From assembly GCF_008641065.1 (NCBI RefSeq), contig NZ_VTRS01000003.1, positions 310,001 to 374,000 of the forward strand: DNA of 64,000 nt, given 5' to 3'. Below are positions 55,733 through 64,000 of the stretch, in pieces. A program made the translations under genes and the position numbers. The notes beneath the pieces are model-generated. The model ran no database searches. It had not been told where the DNA came from and saw only the letters and a program-made list of their open reading frames with translations. Source of the DNA: Rhabdaerophilum calidifontis (GTDB lineage: Bacteria; Pseudomonadota; Alphaproteobacteria; Rhizobiales; Beijerinckiaceae). Position 1 is the stretch's first letter. Each line of letters opens with the position of its first letter.

Positions 55733-55744
55733 TCTGGAAACGCT

Positions 55745-55774
55745 AAAAGATGCCCGACTTCCGCCTAAGTCGGG
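55745..55774 (-). terminator. Terminator-like stem-loop between nuoD and nuoE
   Basis: CCCGACTT (55753-55760) pairs with AAGTCGGG (55767-55774) around a 6-nt loop. On the minus strand CATCTTTTAG follows the stem, an imperfect T run. It may end part of the nuoA-D transcripts. Confidence 0.45.
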
Positions 55775-55922
55775 GAAGAAGCCCCCGCCCCGTTCCTGCC
55801 TCGCCGAGACACGGCAGGATGCCCGGCACCTATCCCGGATTCGCCAGGGGGCGGGCGGGCATGGCACGCCCATTCCGCAACGTGGTTGCCCGCAGGTTAA
55901 GCGAATCGCCTCCCGGCGGTGC

Positions 55923-57116
55923 TCAGCGGTCGACCTCGCCGAACACGATATCGAGCGAGCCGAGAATCGCCGAGACATCGGCGAGCATGTAGCCCTTGCA
56001 CATGAAATCCATCGCCGAGAGATGGGCGAAGCCCGGCGCGCGCAGCTTGCAGCGATAGGGCTTGTTGGTGCCGTCCGCCACGAGATAGACGCCGAACTCG
56101 CCCTTGGGCGCCTCGACCGCAGCGTAGACCTCGCCGGCGGGCACGTGGTAGCCCTCGGTATAGAGCTTGAAATGGTGGATCAGTGCCTCCATCGAGCGCT
56201 TCATCTCACCCCGCTTCGGCGGCACGATCTTGCCGTCGAGCGCGGAGATCGGCGTCCGGCCGTCCGGCCCGCGCAGCCTGGCGATGCATTGCTTCATGAT
56301 GCGGACGGATTGCCGCATCTCCTCCATGCGCAGGCAGTAGCGGTCGTAATTGTCGCCGTTCTTGCCGACCGGAATGTCGAATTCCAGTTCCGAATAGCAT
56401 TCATAGGGCATGGCGCGGCGCAGGTCCCAGGCGGCGCCGGAGCCGCGTACCATCACGCCCGAGAAACCCCAGGCCCAGGCATCATCGAGATTGACGATGC
56501 CGATATCGACATTGCGCTGCTTGAAGATGCGGTTGTCGGTCAGCAGCCCCTCGAGATCGTCGCAGAGCTTCAGGAACGGGTCGCAGAACGCCTCGATATC
56601 GTCGATCAGCTCGGCCGGCAGGTCCTGGTGGACGCCGCCCGGCCGCACATAGGCGGCGTGCATGCGTGCGCCCGAGGCCCGCTCGTAGAAGATCATCAGC
56701 TTCTCGCGCTCCTCGAAGCCCCAGAGCGGCGGCGTCAGCGCGCCGACATCCATCGCCTGCGTAGTGATGTTGAGCAGATGCGAGAGGATGCGCCCGATCT
56801 CGGAATAAAGCACGCGGATCAACTGCCCGCGCTTCGGTACCTCGATGCCGAGTAGCCGCTCCACGGCCAGCGCGAAGGCGTGCTCCTGGTTCATCGGCGC
56901 GACGTAGTCGAGCCGGTCGAAATACGGCACCGCCTGAAGATAGGTCTTGGCCTCGATCAGCTTCTCGGTGCCGCGATGGAGGAGCCCGATATGCGGATCG
57001 GTGCGGGTGACGACCTCGCCATCAAGCTCCAGCACCAGCCGCAGCACGCCATGCGCCGCCGGGTGTTGCGGCCCGAAATTGATGGTGAAGTTGCGCATGT
57101 TCGGCTGTTCGGTCAT
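55923..57116 (-). CDS. nuoD: NADH-quinone oxidoreductase subunit D
   Basis: 397 aa. Quinone-site subunit of the peripheral arm, related to the large subunit of [NiFe] hydrogenases. [23 protein letters not shown] starts the fold and holds the conserved His near the quinone. [35 protein letters not shown] and the C-terminal [26 protein letters not shown] are complete. ATG 57116 lies 5 bp after nuoC. Confidence 0.98.
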   Translation of the reverse strand: MTEQPNMRNFTINFGPQHPAAHGVLRLVLELDGEVVTRTDPHIGLLHRGTEKLIEAKTYLQAVPYFDRLDYVAPMNQEHAFALAVERLLGIEVPKRGQLIRVLYSEIGRILSHLLNITTQAMDVGALTPPLWGFEEREKLMIFYERASGARMHAAYVRPGGVHQDLPAELIDDIEAFCDPFLKLCDDLEGLLTDNRIFKQRNVDIGIVNLDDAWAWGFSGVMVRGSGAAWDLRRAMPYECYSELEFDIPVGKNGDNYDRYCLRMEEMRQSVRIMKQCIARLRGPDGRTPISALDGKIVPPKRGEMKRSMEALIHHFKLYTEGYHVPAGEVYAAVEAPKGEFGVYLVADGTNKPYRCKLRAPGFAHLSAMDFMCKGYMLADVSAILGSLDIVFGEVDR

Positions 57117-57121
57117 GGCCC

Positions 57122-57724
57122 TCACCTCGCGGCCTTCTCGTCGCCCGGCAGCACATAATCCGTGCCTTCCCAGGGCGAGAGGAAATCGAAGTTGCGGAAT
57201 TCCTGGTTGAGCTTCACCGGTTCGTAGACCACGCGCTTCTCGGTATCGTCGTAGCGCACCTCGACGAAGCCGGTCAGCGGGAAATCCTTGCGCAAGGGGT
57301 GGCCCTGGAAGCCGTAATCGGTGAGCAGGCGCCGCAGATCCGGATGGCCGGTGAAGACGATGCCATACATGTCGTAGGCCTCGCGCTCGAACCAGTTCGC
57401 GCCGGGAAACACCCCGGTGACCGAGGGCACGCTGTCCTGCTCGCCGGCCTCGACCTTCACCCGCACACGCCGGACATGGCGCGGCGAGAGGAGATGGTAG
57501 ACGACGTCGAACCGCTTCTCCCGCGCCGGATAATCGGCGCCGCAGATATCGGTGATGTTGAGGAAGGCGCAATCCGGATCATCGCGCAGGAAGGTCGCCA
57601 CCTCGACGATCGCCTCGGCCTCGGCCTGGAGCGTGAGCTCGCCATAGGCGATCTTGTGGCCGATGACCTTGCCCGGCAAGGCCTTCTCGACATGCGCGGC
57701 AAGGAGGGAAAGGGGCTCGGTCAT
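57122..57724 (-). CDS. nuoC: NADH-quinone oxidoreductase subunit C
   Basis: 200 aa, the 30-kDa subunit of the peripheral arm. The family signature is [36 protein letters not shown], with [16 protein letters not shown] following. Not fused to nuoD, unlike E. coli. A 111-bp spacer with a palindromic repeat separates it from nuoB. Confidence 0.97.
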   Translation of the reverse strand: MTEPLSLLAAHVEKALPGKVIGHKIAYGELTLQAEAEAIVEVATFLRDDPDCAFLNITDICGADYPAREKRFDVVYHLLSPRHVRRVRVKVEAGEQDSVPSVTGVFPGANWFEREAYDMYGIVFTGHPDLRRLLTDYGFQGHPLRKDFPLTGFVEVRYDDTEKRVVYEPVKLNQEFRNFDFLSPWEGTDYVLPGDEKAAR

Positions 57725-57736
57725 CAGGTCCTCTCC

Positions 57737-57770
57737 AACGTCATGCCCGGCCTTGCGCCGGGCATCCCGT
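57737..57770. repeat. REP-like palindrome between nuoB and nuoC
   Basis: ATGCCCGGC (57743-57751) and GCCGGGCAT (57757-57765) form a perfect 9-bp inverted repeat with loop CTTGC, flanked by CGTC and CCCG. The pattern GTCATGCCCGGC-loop-GCCGGGCAT is, from memory, a very common intergenic palindrome in Rhizobiales genomes. Only one clear copy lies in this window. In RNA it would form a stable hairpin inside the nuo message. Confidence 0.6.
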
Positions 57771-57835
57771 CCTGGTCTCGTTGTGCTCAGGTCGCGGATC
57801 GCGGGGCATTCCCGACCATCCGCCCGAGCCGTCCC

Positions 57836-58399
57836 TCACCGTTCGATCGTCGCGGTGCGGCGAATCTTCTTCTGGAGCAGCAGCACGCCGTAAAGCAGGG
57901 CCTCGGCGGTCGGCGGGCAGCCGGGCACATAGATATCGACCGGCACCACGCGGTCGCAGCCGCGCACCACCGAATAGCTGTAATGGTAATAGCCGCCGCC
58001 ATTGGCGCAGGAGCCCATGGAGATGACGTAGCGCGGCTCCGGCATCTGGTCGTAGACCTTGCGGAGCGCCGGCGCCATCTTGTTGGTCAGCGTGCCAGCG
58101 ACGATCATCACGTCGGACTGGCGGGGCGAGCCACGGGGCGCGAAGCCGAAACGCTCGACATCATAGCGCGGCATCGAGAGCTGCATCATCTCGACCGCGC
58201 AGCACGCGAGCCCGAAGGTCATCCACATCAGCGAGCCGGTGCGGGCCCAGGCGATGAGATCGTCCGTCGCGGTGACGAGGAACCCCTTGTCCGCGAGTTC
58301 GTTGTTGATCTCCGTGAAGAACGGATCGGTCGCCCCGACCGGCTTGCCGGTCGCGGGGTCGAGAATGCCCTTGGGCGCAGGCGCGACGAGCGTGTTCAT
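57836..58399 (-). CDS. nuoB: NADH-quinone oxidoreductase subunit B
   Basis: 187 aa. Carries cluster N2, which hands electrons to quinone. The unusual tandem cysteines are in [11 protein letters not shown]. The other ligands are in [11 protein letters not shown] and [15 protein letters not shown]. The first about 45 residues are a variable lead ([18 protein letters not shown]). ATG 58399 lies 19 bp after nuoA. Confidence 0.98.
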   Translation of the reverse strand: MNTLVAPAPKGILDPATGKPVGATDPFFTEINNELADKGFLVTATDDLIAWARTGSLMWMTFGLACCAVEMMQLSMPRYDVERFGFAPRGSPRQSDVMIVAGTLTNKMAPALRKVYDQMPEPRYVISMGSCANGGGYYHYSYSVVRGCDRVVPVDIYVPGCPPTAEALLYGVLLLQKKIRRTATIER

Positions 58400-58418
58400 G
58401 ATCTCACCGGACGTTCCA

Positions 58419-58784
58419 TCAATCCCACTCGAGCGCGCCCTTCCTCCACTCGTAGACGAAGCTGATCGTCAGCACGGCGAGGAAGATCATCATCGACCAG
58501 AAGCCGAATGTCCCGACATCCTGGAGCGCCACCGCCCAGGGAAACAGGAAGGCGACCTCGAGGTCGAAGATGATGAACAGGATCGCGACGAGGTAGAAGC
58601 GCACATCGAACTTCATGCGCGCATCGTCGAAGGCGTTGAAGCCGCATTCATAGGCCGAGAGCTTCTCCGGATCCGGGTTCCTGTAGGCAAGCAGGAACGG
58701 CGCCACCATGAAGGCGAGCCCGACGACGAGGCTCAGCCCGATGAAGAGCACCAGCGGCAGGTAATCGGCGAGAAGCGTTTGCAT
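58419..58784 (-). CDS. nuoA: NADH-quinone oxidoreductase subunit A
   Basis: 121 aa, three membrane helices. [45 protein letters not shown] is the conserved block, including the loop Cys near the quinone site (cited as a region, about residues 40-84). First gene of the nuo cluster. ATG 58784 is preceded by a run of seven G. Confidence 0.97.
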   Translation of the reverse strand: MQTLLADYLPLVLFIGLSLVVGLAFMVAPFLLAYRNPDPEKLSAYECGFNAFDDARMKFDVRFYLVAILFIIFDLEVAFLFPWAVALQDVGTFGFWSMMIFLAVLTISFVYEWRKGALEWD

Positions 58785-58792
58785 GCCCCCCC

Positions 58793-58821
58793 GATTAATC
58801 GAGCCCGCGCCCCGGCGCAAG
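58793..58821 (-). promoter_or_regulatory. Possible nuoA promoter
   Basis: Minus-strand CTTGCG (58816-58821) and TTAATC (58793-58798), 17 bp apart. If real, transcription would start only a few bases before the nuoA ATG at 58784, giving an almost leaderless message, which conflicts with the G-run ribosome site. A promoter further upstream in the 201-bp divergent spacer is also possible. Confidence 0.3.
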
Positions 58822-58985
58822 CGCCGCCTCGTCGCGGCCGGGCGCTTTCCGCGCCCCCCGCCTCATCCTTCCGTTGGAGGGCGCGCGCTGCTCCGGCCCC
58901 GCGCCCCCTCGCGCCCCCCCTCGCCCCCCTTGCGCGCACCCGATTCGGATGCCTCAATGGACGGAACAGGGAGGAAATTCATCTT

Positions 58986-59735
58986 ATGGCCAATCAGATC
59001 GATCTCGCCGGCCGCGTGGCCGCGATCACCGGCGGCGCGCAGGGAATCGGGCTCGCCATCGCCCGCCGCTTCGTCGCCTCGGGCGCGCGGGTCGCGCTGC
59101 TCGATCTCGACCTGCCTCTCGCCGAGGCGGCGGCGCGTGCCCTGAACCAGAACACGATCGCGATCCGGACCGACGTCACGAATTTTGATTCGGTCGCGGG
59201 CGCGATCGAAGCGGTCGAGAAGGCGCTCGGCCCGATCGATATCATGGTCAACAATGCCGGGATCGCCGGCATGAACACCTCCGTCGCCGAATACCCGGTC
59301 GCGGAATGGCGGCGGATCATGGCGATCAATCTCGACGGCGTGTTCCATGGCTGCAAGGCCGTGGTGCCGGGCATGGTGGCGCGCGGCTATGGCCGCATCG
59401 TCAACACCGCCTCGATCGCCGGCAAGGAGGGCAACCCCAACGCGTCGGCCTATTCGGCCTCGAAGGCGGGGGTGATCGCGCTGACGAAATCGCTCGGCAA
59501 GGAACTCGCCACCCATGACATCGCGGTGAATTGCATCACGCCCGCCGCCGCGCGCACCGCGATCTTCGAGCAGATGAAGCCGGAATTCATCGAATACATG
59601 CTCTCCAAGATCCCGCGCGGCCGCTTCGTCGAGGTCGAGGAGATCGCGAACATGGTCGCCTGGCTCGCGAGCAAGGAGAATTCCTTCACAACCGGCGCGG
59701 TGTTCGACCTTTCCGGCGGTCGGGCAACCTATTGA
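58986..59735 (+). CDS. Short-chain dehydrogenase/reductase (SDR)
   Basis: 249 aa classical SDR. The cofactor motif is ITGGAQGIGLAIA (about residues 14-26), with Asp in LLDLDLP at the end of the second strand, which favours NAD over NADP. NNAGIAG, catalytic Ser in NTASIAGKEG and YSASK (about residue 155) complete the site. The tail VFDLSGGRATY is common in the family. Likely substrates include sugar-acid or 3-oxoacyl compounds; the sequence does not decide. GGGAGG lies about 12 nt before ATG 58986. Divergent from the nuo operon and apparently alone. Confidence 0.88.
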   Translation: MANQIDLAGRVAAITGGAQGIGLAIARRFVASGARVALLDLDLPLAEAAARALNQNTIAIRTDVTNFDSVAGAIEAVEKALGPIDIMVNNAGIAGMNTSVAEYPVAEWRRIMAINLDGVFHGCKAVVPGMVARGYGRIVNTASIAGKEGNPNASAYSASKAGVIALTKSLGKELATHDIAVNCITPAAARTAIFEQMKPEFIEYMLSKIPRGRFVEVEEIANMVAWLASKENSFTTGAVFDLSGGRATY

Positions 59736-59843
59736 GGCGCGCAGCCGGACGCCGCCGAATCGGGCCGTCATCCGCCCGGTGCAATGCCCAGCAGGCAGGG
59801 ATCGCCAGGGGAGGAGATATCCGGCACCGGGATATCGGGGAGA

Positions 59844-59920
59844 TGGCGCGGGCGACGGGGCTCGAACCCGCGACCTCCGGCGTGACAGGCCGGCACTCTA
59901 ACCGACTGAGCTACGCCCGC
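59844..59920 (-). tRNA. tRNA-Asp (GTC)
   Basis: 77 nt including encoded CCA. The acceptor arms GCGGGCG/CGCCCGC, D-arm TAGCTCAGTCGGTTAGAG, anticodon loop CTGTCAC with GTC, and T-arm GCGGGTTCGAGCCCCGT fold as a complete cloverleaf. Confidence 0.97.
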
Positions 59921-59957
59921 AACCGGCCGGGGAAGCCCCCCCGGCGAGGCGGCAAGG

Positions 59958-59986
59958 GTTACGCGAAGCGCCGCTTGCCTGTCAAG
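59958..59986 (-). promoter_or_regulatory. Promoter of tRNA-Asp
   Basis: Minus-strand CTTGAC (59981-59986) and CGTAAC (59958-59963), 17 bp apart, about 38 bp before the tRNA. The -35 is the perfect alphaproteobacterial form. Confidence 0.6.
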
Positions 59987-60010
59987 CCGCTCCGGCAGGC
60001 TTTTCCATTG

Positions 60011-60748
60011 TCACAGCGCCGGCGTGCCGAGCCGGTATTTCCGGATCTCGGCACCCGAGAGGATGCGGATCTGGTCGTGCGGGATCGATTCGGCGAGGCT
60101 GATCAGTTCCTGGCTGCCGCCGACCCGGCTGGCATAGGCGCGCAGCGTCGCGATCTCCTCGCTGCCGGCATAGACCCGCCCAGTACGCGCGCCGCCGCCG
60201 GCGGGATCGAGCGCGTAGAGCCGCGCCGACATCCGGTGCACGCCGAGCCGGGCGCCATTGGGCACCACGCGCCGGCGCGCGCCCATCAGCGTATAGACGC
60301 AGGCCGAGGCGCATTGCCCCGGCACGACGCCGATGCTGCCGACGCTGACCCGCCGGCCGCGCGGCGCGGCGCCGTTCATCGCCAGCGGCCGTCCGATCAC
60401 CACCGCCGCGCCGGCATCATGGATCATCGCGCCGAGCTTGAGCGAGGATTCGACATTGCCGCCGGGAGAATTGAGAAACACCACGGCGTGCAGGCCGGGT
60501 GTCTGCAATTCCTGGCGCAGGAACCGCGCGAACCGCGCCGGCGCATCCGCCGTGATCTCGCCCTCGGCAATCAGAGCGCGCGGACAGGCCGTCGCATCGC
60601 ATCGCGCGCCGACGGGAATGGTGGCAAACTCCATGGCGCCGGCCATGCGGCCGGCGGCAAGGACGCCCAGCAGGGCGAGCGCGACAGAAGCGCAACGCGG
60701 AAAGAAACGGAAAACGGCACGAGAACGGCAAAGGACACGCGAACGCAT
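60011..60748 (-). CDS. Secreted ClpP/crotonase-fold protein (COG3904-like)
   Basis: 245 aa. An Arg-rich N-terminus and hydrophobic stretch (FFPRCASVALALLGVLAAG) form a signal peptide ending in GAMA-like residues. The rest resembles periplasmic ClpP-fold proteins: VVFLNSPGGNVESSLKLGAMIHDAGAAVVIG, then GQCASACVYTLMGARRRVV where the Ser of SAC would be the nucleophile, and ARLGVHRMSA with the candidate His. A Cys pair (RCDATACPRALIAEGEI) is near the mature N-terminus. Proteolysis is predicted by fold only; substrates are unknown. The start is ATG 60748; ATG 60796 would add 16 residues. Lies between two tRNA genes on the same strand. Confidence 0.78.
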   Translation of the reverse strand: MRSRVLCRSRAVFRFFPRCASVALALLGVLAAGRMAGAMEFATIPVGARCDATACPRALIAEGEITADAPARFARFLRQELQTPGLHAVVFLNSPGGNVESSLKLGAMIHDAGAAVVIGRPLAMNGAAPRGRRVSVGSIGVVPGQCASACVYTLMGARRRVVPNGARLGVHRMSARLYALDPAGGGARTGRVYAGSEEIATLRAYASRVGGSQELISLAESIPHDQIRILSGAEIRKYRLGTPAL

Positions 60749-60885
60749 GGATCGAAAGACCCCCGACACCAACGCACCGCCTGAACGAGACGGCATGATT
60801 ATGGTGAACGAACGGTCTTTACGCAACGTTGCCCGCCGCCGCGCGGCGGCGTCCCAAGCAGGGACGCGGGCACCATCGGCGCGGC

Positions 60886-60961
60886 TGGTGGGCGGTGAGA
60901 GGCTCGAACTCCCGACATCCTCGGTGTAAGCGAGGCGCTCTACCAACTGAGCTAACCGCCC
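60886..60961 (-). tRNA. tRNA-Val (TAC)
   Basis: 76 nt with encoded CCA. Acceptor GGGCGGT/ACCGCCC, D-arm TAGCTCAGTTGGTAGAGC, anticodon loop CTTACAC with TAC, and T-arm GGGAGTTCGAGCCTCTC make a complete cloverleaf. In relatives a tRNA-Val also lies between the lon and nuo loci. Confidence 0.97.
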
Positions 60962-60990
60962 GGCCGGTTTGGCCGCTCCGCGAGAATGCG

Positions 60991-61019
60991 GTAAACACGA
61001 TCTTCCCGCGCGAGACAAG
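60991..61019 (-). promoter_or_regulatory. Predicted promoter of tRNA-Val
   Basis: Minus-strand CTTGTC (61014-61019) and GTTTAC (60991-60996), 17 bp apart, about 30 bp before the tRNA and 58 bp after the lon stop. Confidence 0.45.
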
Positions 61020-61076
61020 GCCCGCACGGGAAGAGGCGAGCGCCGGGTGCTGCGACGCCCGGATCCGGGCGCGGGT

Positions 61077-63524
<2,448 letters not shown>

Positions 63525-63684
63525 GGGATAGTCCTCTCTTGCGGCACGCCCCGCCGGAAATCACGGCTCCGGATATGGGCACGGCCCCCGGCGCGGCGGC
63601 CGGGAATGATGGCGGCATCCGTGCCTCCCCGCTTCTGCGCTGGGAAAGGGCGGGACCCTCGGAGGCGCCCCGCGATGCCTGGTT

Positions 63685-63707
63685 GAATCCGAACGTGGGG
63701 TGGATTC
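63685..63707. promoter_or_regulatory. Inverted repeat with two GANTC sites at the lon promoter
   Basis: GAATCC (63685-63690) and GGATTC (63702-63707) are inverted around 11 bp. Each half contains GANTC, the CcrM methylation site of alphaproteobacteria. The repeat spans the -10 region of the predicted lon promoter, so methylation state or a dimeric regulator could act there. Confidence 0.45.
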
Positions 63708-63721
63708 GCCCCCGGTGCAAG
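63695..63721 (-). promoter_or_regulatory. Heat-shock (sigma-32-like) promoter of lon
   Basis: Minus-strand CTTGCA (63716-63721), preceded by CCC, and CCCCAC (63695-63700), with a 15-bp spacer. This is close to the sigma-32 pattern CTTGAA-N13-15-CCCCAT. It lies about 170 bp before the lon ATG. The rest of the 328-bp clpX-lon spacer contains GC-rich palindromes but no gene I can see. Confidence 0.5.
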
Positions 63722-63852
63722 GGGCGGCGACGCCGCGGCGCGCATCTTCCACCCTCGCATGATCGTGAAGCCGGGCGGCGCCGCTCCCCGGCTGACGCCC
63801 CGGGAGAAACGCCGCGCCGGCTGGGGCGGGCCGAACGGCCGGGCGGCGGCGC

Positions 63853-64000
63853 TCAGGCGCTCGCCGCCTCCGGCTCTTCCTTGCGCTCGCCGTAGATATA
63901 GAGCGGCTTCGCCTTGCCCTCGATGACCTCGGCGCCGACGACCACCTGATCGACCCCGTCGAGGCCCGGAAGGTCGAACATCGTGTCGAGCAGCGTCGCC
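63853..64000 (-). CDS. clpX: ATP-dependent protease ATPase subunit ClpX (C-terminal end only)
   Basis: Only the last 49 codons are inside the window; the start lies to the right. The visible end reads [19 protein letters not shown], then [19 protein letters not shown] and a short acidic tail. This matches the conserved C-terminus of ClpX, the unfoldase partner of ClpP. The order clpX-lon is conserved in proteobacteria and supports the call. Confidence 0.88.
   Translation of the reverse strand, partial: ATLLDTMFDLPGLDGVDQVVVGAEVIEGKAKPLYIYGERKEEPEAASA

Noticed and set aside
60836-60870. Stem-loops downstream of tRNA-Val as terminators
   Set aside because: Two stems (GCCGCCGC palindrome and CGTCCC/GGGACG) are present but no T tract follows on the minus strand.

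Overview
The window is chromosomal DNA of a GC-rich alphaproteobacterium. Gene order and protein extensions point to the order Hyphomicrobiales (Rhizobiales), perhaps the Methylobacteriaceae/Salinarimonadaceae side, but the family-level placement is inference. The supporting signs are the block rpsB-tsf-pyrH-frr-uppS-cdsA-rseP-bamA-lpxD-fabZ-lpxA-lpxB, the block nuoA-N-birA-rnj-mce-DUF1467-proS-lolC-lolD, short prolyl-tRNA synthetase, SdhE next to Mfd, an IalB-family protein, and promoters of the CTTGAC-N17 type. I see no insertion sequence, prophage, integrase or CRISPR array; almost all of it is core genome.

Layout. 1-11.2 kb is a mixed region: the end of a nucleoside/sugar-type ABC ATPase, a quinone reductase, a SulP transporter without STAS domain, a UbiH-type hydroxylase, an AEC carrier, a lipid A acyltransferase-like protein, HspQ, an IalB-family secreted protein, a YejA-like binding protein and a degenerate acyl-ligase-like protein. 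11.3-17.4 kb is repair: mfd with sdhE, and divergent recG. 17.4-31.1 kb, all on the minus strand, is envelope biogenesis (DUF502, lpxB, lpxA, fabZ, lpxD, bamA, rseP, cdsA, uppS) preceded by translation and nucleotide genes (frr, pyrH, tsf, rpsB). 31.3-34.8 kb is dnaE with a 33-codon membrane microprotein in front. 35.0-36.1 kb is a CHAD protein. 36.1-42.9 kb holds lolD, lolC, proS, a probable small RNA, DUF1467, mce, rnj and birA. 42.9-58.8 kb is the complete 14-subunit complex I cluster, with an extra lipoprotein gene between nuoE and nuoF. 59-64 kb has an SDR, tRNA-Asp, a ClpP-fold periplasmic protein, tRNA-Val, lon and the end of clpX.

Points that deserve attention: (1) a perfect alphaproteobacterial SOS box (GTTC-N7-GTTC) lying on the -10 of a near-consensus promoter that drives a 33-aa single-pass membrane peptide and then dnaE; (2) a structured, terminator-ended plus-strand transcript without a gene between proS and DUF1467; (3) a full CtrA box (TTAA-N7-TTAAC) at the start of the rseP-bamA-lpx unit; (4) the same roughly 65-residue helix-hairpin-helix-like module at the C-termini of ribosomal protein S2 and of NuoE; (5) absence of dxr, lpxI and hupB from places where relatives usually carry them.

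Promoter, terminator and start-codon statements come from reading the sequence by eye; no alignment, folding or database search was run.
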